This document shows positions 1-5,492 of a DNA stretch of 8,336 nucleotides, one piece after another (position 1 is the stretch's first letter; each line of letters starts with the position of its first letter). Both the position numbers and the translations under genes were made by a program. The notes beneath the pieces are model-generated. The model had not been told where the DNA came from. It saw only the letters and a list, made by a program, of their open reading frames with translations, and made no database searches. This DNA is from Clostridia bacterium (lineage in GTDB: Bacteria > Bacillota > Clostridia > Christensenellales > Aristaeellaceae). Location of the stretch: the NCBI GenBank assembly GCA_017412445.1, contig JAFPYA010000306.1, forward strand, positions 1 to 8,336. The letters run 5' to 3'.

Positions 1-11
1 CAACTCCCCAT
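1..11 (-). CDS. Possible start of a second MGxWG-family protein (cut by window edge)
   Basis: Only three full codons are visible on the minus strand: ATG GGG AGT, then TG at the edge, giving Met-Gly-Ser and possibly Trp. The preceding gene begins Met-Gly-Asn-Trp, so this may be a tandem paralogue. A purine-rich ribosome binding site (GGGAGGAAGG, 21-30) lies 9 bases upstream of the ATG, which supports a real start. The visible part is too short to prove family membership; the call rests on the similar first residues and the good binding site. Confidence 0.35.
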
Positions 12-13
12 AA

Positions 14-235
14 TTAACATCCTTCCTCCCGACAAAGGATCTTCGATGAGGTATCCGCCAAGGCCAAATAGAATACAGGTCCATCATCTTTATCGTCAAT
101 CAGGTCTGCAAATATTTTTATAAGCTCCCGCGTCGCCTTCGCGCCGCTCATGCCTTCCTTGAGCAAATTCCTGTATTCATCTCTGACATCGCAAGCGGTG
201 TCATTGGAATAAAGCCCTATTCCCCAATTACCCAT
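14..235 (-). pseudogene. Truncated N-terminal piece of an MGxWGxGxxSNDT-type (DUF4259-like) protein
   Basis: This is a 73-residue reading frame. Residues 1-61 read like the N-terminus of a Firmicutes family of unknown function that opens MGxWGxGxxSNDT, continues with a helical stretch (DVRDEYRNLLKEG, 16-28), then DDxDDGPVFxLALADT (about 48-62). From memory, family members usually continue after ALADT with QWK/QWxxGRL and are clearly longer. Here the sequence changes at residue 63 to SSKILCREEGC and stops, so the gene looks cut off or frameshifted. The start is supported by GAGGG (243-247) 7 bases upstream and by a consensus promoter. A possible second copy begins 2 bases beyond its stop. The piece could still be expressed as a short protein. 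The DUF4259 link is a recollection, not a search result, and the function is unknown. Confidence 0.55.
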
Positions 236-267
236 ACAATTACCCTCAACTTCTTTTTGCTGATGTC

Positions 268-297
268 ATTATACATTAACGTCTCTATTTTTGTCAA
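268..297 (-). promoter_or_regulatory. Consensus sigma-A promoter for the gene at 14-235
   Basis: On the minus strand the -35 box TTGACA (292-297) and the -10 box TATAAT (268-273) both match the vegetative consensus exactly, with an 18-base spacer. Transcription would start near position 261, about 25 bases before the start codon at 235. It reads away from the tRNA fragment and towards the small truncated gene and its possible paralogue. It is the only clear promoter in the window; the sugar operon's own promoter must lie beyond the high-coordinate edge. Confidence 0.85.
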
Positions 298-347
298 TCG
301 ACCCAATCGTTTCGGATGCTGTGTATGCCCCGTGCAGGCTATTTTAT

Positions 348-399
348 CGCTCTTCTCTTTTCTACGGAAAAGTCGCCGGGGAGAGCGGAGAGAAGAGTG
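348..399. repeat. Inverted repeat / stem-loop between tRNA fragment and small gene
   Basis: CTCTTCTCT (350-358) and AGAGAAGAG (389-397) are perfect 9-base complements about 30 bases apart. The stem extends through a G-T and a C-G pair to 348/399. The loop contains AAAAGTCGCC (368-377), the reverse of a motif seen twice more in this gap. There is no T-run after the repeat on either strand, so it is not a classical terminator. It could be a structured leader or a recombination-related site. Confidence 0.45.
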
Positions 400-409
400 A
401 AAGAAGTAC

Positions 410-438
410 AAAAAGGAAAAAGCCGCTGACGCGACTTT
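410..438 (-). terminator. Rho-independent terminator downstream of the tRNA fragment
   Basis: On the minus strand AAAGTCGC (438-431) pairs with GCGGCTTT (426-419) around the four-base loop GTCA. This gives an 8-bp stem with one G-U pair. The strand continues as TTCCTTTTT, so T-runs at 417-421 and 410-414 follow the stem. It lies 8 bases past the 3' end of the tRNA fragment and in the same direction, as expected for the original terminator of a tRNA-Asn transcript. The C-A mismatch on the plus strand argues that minus is the working direction. Confidence 0.7.
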
Positions 439-445
439 ATCTCTT

Positions 446-488
446 TGACTCCTCAGGCAGGACTCGAACCTACAGCCCTACGGTTAAC
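446..488 (-). tRNA. Displaced 3' half of tRNA-Asn(GTT); probable element attachment site
   Basis: Read on the minus strand, the piece starts in the anticodon loop with GTTAA (488-484; anticodon GTT at 488-486). It continues with the anticodon stem strand CCGTA (483-479), variable loop GGGCT (478-474), T-arm GTAGG-TTCGAGT-CCTGC (473-457), acceptor strand CTGAGGA (456-450), discriminator G (449) and TCA (448-446) where CCA is usual. The matching 5' acceptor strand would be TCCTCAG, the usual start of Firmicutes tRNA-Asn. It is absent upstream, and no D-arm is present. This is therefore not a working tRNA. A 3' half beginning at the anticodon loop is the typical repeat left at the far end of an element integrated by a tyrosine recombinase. 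An alternative is simple deletion of the 5' half. Confidence 0.8.
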
Positions 489-490
489 GG

Positions 491-498
491 TTTTGTGA
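491..498 (+). repeat. TTTTGTGA motif next to the tRNA break point
   Basis: TTTTGTGA begins two bases from the last tRNA-like base. The same octamer occurs at 571-578 and, inverted, within 531-538 (TCACAAAA). Three copies in about 90 bases at an attachment site could be recombinase or excisionase binding sites. With an AT-rich octamer, chance repetition cannot be excluded. Confidence 0.4.
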
Positions 499-530
499 CT
501 TCTATGATATCTGGCACTATAATCAATAAT

Positions 531-578
531 TCACAAAAAATCACCGTAAAAGCGACTTTGATTTGTAACTTTTTGTGA
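531..578. repeat. 14-base imperfect inverted repeat between operon end and tRNA fragment
   Basis: TCACAAAAAATCAC (531-544) faces GTAACTTTTTGTGA (565-578). On the minus strand these pair over 14 positions with two G-U pairs and a 20-base loop. A smaller alternative hairpin pairs minus AAATCA (564-559) with TGATTT (543-538) and runs into a T-run at 540-535. It could therefore act as a weak terminator 20-60 bases after the operon's last stop codon. The other reading is a pair of recombinase arm sites. No better terminator is visible after 599. Confidence 0.45.
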
Positions 579-598
579 TTGGGTATCTGTTCACAATA

Positions 599-2710
599 TT
601 ACTGCAATTGAATGCAATTGATAAGATCGAATAAAGCGGTCAGATGATAGTTTGCCCTTGGGTCGTCTTTGGCGTCGCCTATAGCCGCGCTGTCGAAACC
701 GCCGTTTGCTGCGGCTTCGATGCCGGCGTGGGCGTCTTCGATGACGAGGCAGTCTTCGGGAAGCTCGTTTATCATTTCCGCCGCTTTCAGGAAGACCTCG
801 GGATCGGGCTTGGAGTGCATGATGCAGTTGCCGTCAGCTACCGCGTCAAAGAAATGATTCAGACCGATTCTTTCGAGTATGAAGGGCGTATTTTTGCTGG
901 AGGAGCCGATAGCGAGCTTCAGGTCGGCTTTGCGCAGCGTTTCGAGCGTATTTCTTACATCGTCTGTAACGTCTGCCGGGGTCATGTTGCTCAGCAGGGT
1001 ACGATACAACGCGTTCTTTTCCTCCGCGAGGGCAAGCTTTTCGCTATCGTTATACTGTCTGTCGCTCTTTTCAAGGATGATGTCGAGGCTCGCCATTCGG
1101 CTGACGCCCCTGAGCAGGTTGTTTCTTTCGCGGTCAAAGGGAATGTTCAGCCTGTCCGCGAGCGCCTTCCATGCCTGATAGTGGTATTCGTCAGTCGAGC
1201 AGATTACGCCTTCCAAATCGAAAATGATGCCCTTGTACTTCATCTGATCCTCCAAAATGCCGCTTCTCAAGAACCACGCGGGCGTGCAGCTCCATGCATG
1301 GCAATAGCTGTTTACAACGGCGGAGCCGTAAGGCGATTCATCTGGATTTGCGGGGTTGAACAGCTCCCAGAATGTGTCCGCGCCGTTTTTGACCATCGCG
1401 CCCCAATAGCTCCTTATGACCTCCAGAGCCTGCCGCTTGCGCCCTATCAGGCACAGGGCCTCGGCGTAATGGTGCATCATGTAGGGCGTCACCATGCCGA
1501 TAGCGTCTTCGCGTTCCGATACCGCGTCCAGACAGGCCGCTGCCTCCTCGCCCTCCGCGATGCCGGAGAGCACCGCCCAGACCTGCGAAGCCCAGGAAAT
1601 CTGCCTTGACGCGCCGCTTACGACCAGGCGGCTGTCTTTATCGTACAGATGCGTTCCGGCCGCCCGTATTCGGGAGGCGATCAACTGCTCCCGCTCCGGA
1701 TCGAAGCTAAGCTTCTGAGCCGCCTTGGCGCAATAAATCCATATGGCCTGCGCGCACAATTGCTTGTTCAGCGGCAGCGCCCAATCCACAAAGCACCAGC
1801 CCAGCCTGTCGGAATCGTTGACAAGCTGCGTCAAGGGATCGAACTCCTGTTCTGCAAGCGCCAACTGTCTCAGTGCAACGGGCGTCAGCTCTTCCTTCGT
1901 CTCTTCATCACCGGTCGCTTCGTAATAATTAAGCAGCGCAGGAATGAAGAAAAGAGAGTAATCGAACATGTAAGTGTCGTCGGCTTCAATGCGCGGCTCG
2001 GTGAACAGGCACGCCGCGATGCGCCCCTCTTCGTTCACCGTTCCGGCAAACAGGTACAGGCAGCGCTTGACGAGGTCATTGTTCCTGAAGGTGACATAAT
2101 TCGTCAGCGCCTGCAGACGCAAATCCCCCATCCACAGTCTGCGATCGCGCTTGGGGCCGTCCTCAAAGAAATCCTGCATGCAGGAGCGCAGAGTGCGCAG
2201 CGCCGTGAGGTCGATCTGCCGGTCAATTTCCTCCTCGGCAAGCGGCTGTACAGCCTCATCGTTTGCCGACGTAACGGCATCTACAGATGCGTCCCGTACA
2301 ATCAGCTTATATTTGGAGGAAAGTCCCAGCACGTCGATTTTTACGTAGCGAAACGCGTAGCGGCGCGGCAGGGTGATTTGGGCGGGCAGCACATCCACGT
2401 GCATCTGCTCAAGCTGCACCCAGCTTTTGCTTATCCATCCCCGATACCCCTCGAGGCTCTCGCTGAGCTCCCGCTCGTTTTCGCAAAGCTTGATCGACAG
2501 CCACGCAGGCGCGTCCGGATGGCTACCCTCGAAAGAGAACGCGAGTGTAAGATAGCCGACACAGTGATTTCCAAAATCGATAATAAGGCTGTCATTTTCG
2601 CAAAGCGCTCTGTCCGGCATAGGCGAAACGGGCTTTACAGTCTCGTGAAAGAGCTTCGGCTTCAGTGCCTGCGCTTTTTTCAGCCATTTGTCTTTTCTTT
2701 CTTCAAACAT
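599..2710 (-). CDS. GH78/rhamnosidase-like glycosidase fused to beta-phosphoglucomutase
   Basis: This is a 703-residue two-domain cytoplasmic protein with no signal peptide. Residues 1 to about 165 look like a beta-sandwich (DFGNHCVGYL at 45-54, LPRRYAFRYVKI at 114-125). Residues about 170-487 are an (alpha/alpha)6-type domain. D184, D189, W193 and D196 have the spacing of the GH78 D-x4-E-x3-W-x2-D motif, but the usual general-acid Glu is Asp189. FWE (E449) and NSYCHAWSCTPAWFL (467-481) match the family's catalytic-base region and C-terminus. Residues 490-703 are beta-phosphoglucomutase: FDLEG (D498 nucleophile), LRGVSR (533-538), GSSSKN (602-607), SKPDP (633-637) and ED (658-659). The usual acid/base Asp is Glu500. 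The joint carries an internal binding site and ATG. The start follows the GH3 stop by 8 bases, with GAGGT overlapping that stop. Rhamnose specificity is inferred. Confidence 0.85.
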   Translation of the reverse strand: MFEERKDKWLKKAQALKPKLFHETVKPVSPMPDRALCENDSLIIDFGNHCVGYLTLAFSFEGSHPDAPAWLSIKLCENERELSESLEGYRGWISKSWVQLEQMHVDVLPAQITLPRRYAFRYVKIDVLGLSSKYKLIVRDASVDAVTSANDEAVQPLAEEEIDRQIDLTALRTLRSCMQDFFEDGPKRDRRLWMGDLRLQALTNYVTFRNNDLVKRCLYLFAGTVNEEGRIAACLFTEPRIEADDTYMFDYSLFFIPALLNYYEATGDEETKEELTPVALRQLALAEQEFDPLTQLVNDSDRLGWCFVDWALPLNKQLCAQAIWIYCAKAAQKLSFDPEREQLIASRIRAAGTHLYDKDSRLVVSGASRQISWASQVWAVLSGIAEGEEAAACLDAVSEREDAIGMVTPYMMHHYAEALCLIGRKRQALEVIRSYWGAMVKNGADTFWELFNPANPDESPYGSAVVNSYCHAWSCTPAWFLRSGILEDQMKYKGIIFDLEGVICSTDEYHYQAWKALADRLNIPFDRERNNLLRGVSRMASLDIILEKSDRQYNDSEKLALAEEKNALYRTLLSNMTPADVTDDVRNTLETLRKADLKLAIGSSSKNTPFILERIGLNHFFDAVADGNCIMHSKPDPEVFLKAAEMINELPEDCLVIEDAHAGIEAAANGGFDSAAIGDAKDDPRANYHLTALFDLINCIQLQ
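1249..1253 (-). promoter_or_regulatory. Internal ribosome binding site before beta-phosphoglucomutase Met490
   Basis: GGAGG on the minus strand lies 5 bases before an in-frame ATG (1241-1243), exactly where the beta-phosphoglucomutase domain starts (MKYKGIIFD). That ATG reads ATGA, so a stop in the +1 frame overlaps it, as is common at joints of coupled genes. The mutase may therefore also be made as a separate protein of about 214 residues, and the fusion may have arisen from two overlapping genes. Confidence 0.65.
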
Positions 2711-2718
2711 GCCTTACC

Positions 2719-4395
2719 TCAGTAGCGAAGGTATTCCTTTGCGCAGAAGGGGTCGACAGGCGAGATGCCTTTGAAGCAGTCGCGCCCCATCAGCTTTTCG
2801 GTGAGCGCGTCCAGCGTCTCACGGTTGTTGGAATAGCAGTTTATATAGGTCTTGATCATCGGCACGTCCACCAGATGGTAGGGATTGGCCAATGAGACGA
2901 ATACCGTGGGCACCTCGTGCACGAACCACGGCACGTTGTTGCCGTGCCCCCAGAAGGTGAACCAGTTGATGCGGTTCGTGGTCTTGTTGGAGGCGTTTTC
3001 GACGTTGCCCAGATACAGCACGGCGTCAAAGCTGTCGGTGAACGGCTTAACGCCGAACTGATAGGTTGAAAAGTCCTCAGGCTGGTACAAGGTAACCTCG
3101 AAGCCCTCCGCCCTGAGCTTGTCGCACATGTAAGTAGCGATACCCTCTTCGGAGGCGCAGCCGCCCAGCACCTCGACGAGCAGGCGCCTTGTCTTTTTGC
3201 AGCTCAGAGGCAGGTTGCCTTCCGTATCCTTGACGAGGGTTATAGCGTTATCGGCCAGCTCCCGCGCCCAGATATGGTGCTGTTCACAGCCTATCGTGTC
3301 CATCAGGCTTGCGTCAGGCATGCGCTTTTCGTTAAGCCCCAGCGCGGCCTTCATGGCGAGTATGCGCGTCACTGCCTCGTCGACCCTGTCCCAGGTGAGT
3401 ATGCCGCGCCTGATGCCGTCCTTCATATAGTCGAAGTCCTCGGGCAGGCTCTTGTTGAACAGGAACATGTCCGCGCCGGCGGCTATGGTCGTAGGCACCG
3501 CATCCGCGCGTTTCATCGCACAGTTATAGCCAACCATCGGGGTTGCGTCGGTGATGATCAGGCCGTTAAAGCCCAGATGTTCCCTCAACAGCCCATCCAT
3601 CAATTCCTTTGACAGCGTGGCCGGTACCGTGCCCTCTGGAAGCTCAGGATTGATTTTGTGCCGCCACTCGGGCTGGTCAATATGTCCCACCATAAAGCTC
3701 ATGGCGCCGTCGGCGATAAGCCCGCGATAGATTATGGCGTAGATTTGCTCCCATTCCTCAACGGAGAGGCTGTTGACCGAAACCAGCAGATGCTGATCCA
3801 CCTCGTCCACGCCGTCGCCAGGGAAGTGCTTGACCGAAATCGCCACGCGGTTCTCGTCCGCGCCGCGCTTATAAGCCCTGCACATATCGAGTACCTTTTC
3901 CGGGTCGCTGCCGTATGAGCGCACGTTGACGATGGGATTTCGCCAGTTGAGATCAGGATCGCTCACGGGCGCAAAAGCAAAGTTGCAGCCCACAGCCGCC
4001 GCTTCCCTGCAGGACACGTATCCCATCCGATAGGCATGCTTCGATTCGCCTGTCGCGCCGATGGCCATTTGCTGGCCAAACATCGTGCCATCCTCGAGAT
4101 ACCCTGTAGAACCGAATTCGAGGTTGGCGGCGCACAATAGCGGCACGCGGCTGTTGTTCTGCATGAACTCGAGTGCGCCACGCACTTCCTTAGAAGGGCT
4201 GGTCTTGAACAGCAGACCGCCCACGTGATAGTTCAGCAGGTTATAGCGTAAATAGTTCTCATCGGAGGAATAGGAGATGGGACAGAACAGCTGGCCTATT
4301 TTCTCATCCTCGCTCAGCGACTTCAGCGTATCATATACCCATTTGATCTGCGAGTCATTCAGATAAAACGGATTGCCTTTGAGATCCGGCTTCAT
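2719..4395 (-). CDS. GH3 family NagZ-type beta-glycosidase or retaining beta-glycoside phosphorylase
   Basis: This is a 558-residue protein without a signal peptide, so it acts on imported sugar. The N-terminal TIM barrel spans roughly 10-355. KHFPGDG at 189-195 leads into VDQH (199-202), giving the Asp200/His202 acid/base dyad typical of NagZ-type GH3 enzymes. LIITDATPM (279-287) holds the likely nucleophile Asp283. A C-terminal alpha/beta domain (about 370-545) follows, as in longer Firmicutes NagZ-like proteins. The classical KHFPGHG is changed to KHFPGDG, so the subgroup differs from peptidoglycan NagZ. Known work on Cellulomonas fimi Nag3 showed that His-dyad GH3 enzymes prefer phosphate to water. 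The ATG overlaps the upstream permease stop (ATGA), suggesting translational coupling, with GGTGA 7 bases upstream. Family is sure; hydrolase versus phosphorylase, and glucose versus GlcNAc, are open. Confidence 0.9.
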   Translation of the reverse strand: MKPDLKGNPFYLNDSQIKWVYDTLKSLSEDEKIGQLFCPISYSSDENYLRYNLLNYHVGGLLFKTSPSKEVRGALEFMQNNSRVPLLCAANLEFGSTGYLEDGTMFGQQMAIGATGESKHAYRMGYVSCREAAAVGCNFAFAPVSDPDLNWRNPIVNVRSYGSDPEKVLDMCRAYKRGADENRVAISVKHFPGDGVDEVDQHLLVSVNSLSVEEWEQIYAIIYRGLIADGAMSFMVGHIDQPEWRHKINPELPEGTVPATLSKELMDGLLREHLGFNGLIITDATPMVGYNCAMKRADAVPTTIAAGADMFLFNKSLPEDFDYMKDGIRRGILTWDRVDEAVTRILAMKAALGLNEKRMPDASLMDTIGCEQHHIWARELADNAITLVKDTEGNLPLSCKKTRRLLVEVLGGCASEEGIATYMCDKLRAEGFEVTLYQPEDFSTYQFGVKPFTDSFDAVLYLGNVENASNKTTNRINWFTFWGHGNNVPWFVHEVPTVFVSLANPYHLVDVPMIKTYINCYSNNRETLDALTEKLMGRDCFKGISPVDPFCAKEYLRY

Positions 4396-5375
4396 TTTTC
4401 GCTCACCTTTTGTTTTTTACGAAATTTGGAGAGTATCGCAAACTCGTTGTTCAGATAGATCAGGAACAATACAAGCAGCAGCGCCGAAATGATGCTCTGC
4501 ACGGAGGACGCCGTGTCAAATCTCGCAAATGCCAGTGAAATCAGCGCCATCGAAACCGCGCCCAGCATTATACCTACGCGCTTGTTGATATATCTGCCGA
4601 TCCAGCCGCCTATGAACATGGGCAAAAACGCCGTAAACATTATTCCAATCGAGCCGAAATTCAGGCTCAACTGCTGGCTCCCCGTATTGGCAAGGCTTAT
4701 AAAGCCGACCACGCCCATCAGCGCGCCGCTGACCGCGTAGCAGCCAAGGGCATTCCCTTTTTCGCGTATACCGGTTTCGACTGCAATCTTCTGTCCGGAA
4801 AGCAACGCGCGGTAGTTTGCGCCAAAGCGCGTATTGTCAAACAGTATGATCACAGCCACAACTGCGATAGCGGTGAGCAGTATATAATTGAAAATCGTCG
4901 AGAAGCCGATTATATCCGTCCTCGTGACCAGAGAAACACCCTTGCCGCCTGTAAAGGCAAACGCACAGCCCTCGTAGAAAAGCGTCATGCCGAGGGAGAC
5001 GATTATCGGCGGTATGCGGGTCAGCACGTATACGCCGCCGTGGAACAGTCCCAGAAGCGCGGCAGCGACCACAGCTATTGCCAGCGTGGGCCATGGGCCT
5101 ATGCCCCATTCCTGCGCGAGCGTGCCCGCGACAGTTGCAGACAGCATAGAGACCGCACCCAGCGAAAAGTCGAAACGCCCGGAGTCCAGATTGATGGACA
5201 GCGCAAAGGTGGTCAGCGTCACGTTGGCCACGGCTCTGAAGAACAGCTTCCAGCTGTCTTCGCCTGCAAACAGGCGCACGCCTTTTACGAGTGCTATAAT
5301 CTCCAGCACCGCAAATACTGCGATGGGTATCAGTAAACTCAGCAGAAGCTTCTTGAGCCACGAAGGTTGTTTCAT
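4392..5375 (-). CDS. Sugar ABC transporter permease, RbsC-type (second permease)
   Basis: This 327-residue membrane protein of the CUT2/RbsC type has hydrophobic segments near residues 10-30, 50-62, 70-88, 97-113, 122-142, 160-180, 213-230, 243-258, 267-285 and 293-308. SGRFDFSLGAVSMLSATVAG (65-84) matches the conserved RbsC-family stretch after the second membrane segment. GQKIAVETGI (194-203) matches the cytoplasmic coupling-loop region. It is paralogous to the permease at 6728-7687, and the two probably form a heterodimeric channel with the ATPase. The start is set by GGAG (5384-5387) with 8 bases to ATG, preceded by two hairpins after the binding-protein gene. Its TGA overlaps the GH3 start codon by 4 bases. 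The substrate cannot be read from the sequence. Confidence 0.93.
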   Translation of the reverse strand: MKQPSWLKKLLLSLLIPIAVFAVLEIIALVKGVRLFAGEDSWKLFFRAVANVTLTTFALSINLDSGRFDFSLGAVSMLSATVAGTLAQEWGIGPWPTLAIAVVAAALLGLFHGGVYVLTRIPPIIVSLGMTLFYEGCAFAFTGGKGVSLVTRTDIIGFSTIFNYILLTAIAVVAVIILFDNTRFGANYRALLSGQKIAVETGIREKGNALGCYAVSGALMGVVGFISLANTGSQQLSLNFGSIGIMFTAFLPMFIGGWIGRYINKRVGIMLGAVSMALISLAFARFDTASSVQSIISALLLVLFLIYLNNEFAILSKFRKKQKVSEK

Positions 5376-5409
5376 ACCGGTTTCTCCTTTACGAGTCTGA
5401 TCTGTATTC

Positions 5410-5458
5410 GCGCTCCTTTCGCAGTAACACCCTTAAGATGTACCTGCGAAAGGAGCGC
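5410..5458. repeat. 15-bp perfect stem-loop between binding-protein and second permease genes
   Basis: GCGCTCCTTTCGCAG (5410-5424) is perfectly complementary to CTGCGAAAGGAGCGC (5444-5458), with a 19-base loop containing CTTAAG. No T-run follows on either strand, so it is not a classical terminator. In the mRNA one arm contains AAAGGAG, a decoy of the true binding site (5384-5387). It may stabilise the upstream binding-protein message or lower read-through into the permease. Confidence 0.85.
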
Positions 5459-5485
5459 CGGGGCAAAGACAGCGCTCTGCCCCGG
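5458..5485. repeat. GC-rich 8-bp stem-loop directly after the binding-protein gene
   Basis: CCGGGGCA (5458-5465) pairs perfectly with TGCCCCGG (5478-5485) across a 12-base loop. It begins 7 bases after the binding-protein stop codon and abuts the larger stem-loop, sharing base 5458. No T-run follows. Its place at the 3' end of a binding-protein gene fits a message-stabilising or processing structure that keeps binding-protein levels above those of the channel. Confidence 0.75.
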
Positions 5486-5492
5486 GCAAGGG

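Noticed and set aside
446..530. A complete, working tRNA-Asn
   Set aside because: No D-arm and no TCCTCAG acceptor strand are found upstream of the anticodon loop on the minus strand.
291..578. Plus-strand open frame of 95 codons across the intergenic region
   Set aside because: It runs through the tRNA fragment, the terminator and the -35 box, which are better explained as non-coding features. No ribosome binding site or family resemblance.
644..1609. Long plus-strand open frame of about 320 codons opposite the fusion gene
   Set aside because: It is antisense to the mutase and GH78-like domains, which show clear family motifs. Its translation shows no recognisable motif and is rich in residues expected from reading a coding strand backwards.
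2711..2718. Separate promoter for the fusion gene
   Set aside because: Only 8 bases separate it from the GH3 stop, with the ribosome binding site overlapping that stop. No promoter-like boxes were seen, so it is co-transcribed.
1649..2725. Long plus-strand open frame of about 358 codons
   Set aside because: It lies fully opposite the N-terminal domain, with a composition heavy in Arg, Gln and Leu, no motif and no good start site. A by-product of the GC-rich third positions on the other strand.
5410..5485. Operon-internal rho-independent terminator
   Set aside because: Both stems are strong but neither is followed by a T-run on the minus strand, and the next genes clearly belong to the same operon.
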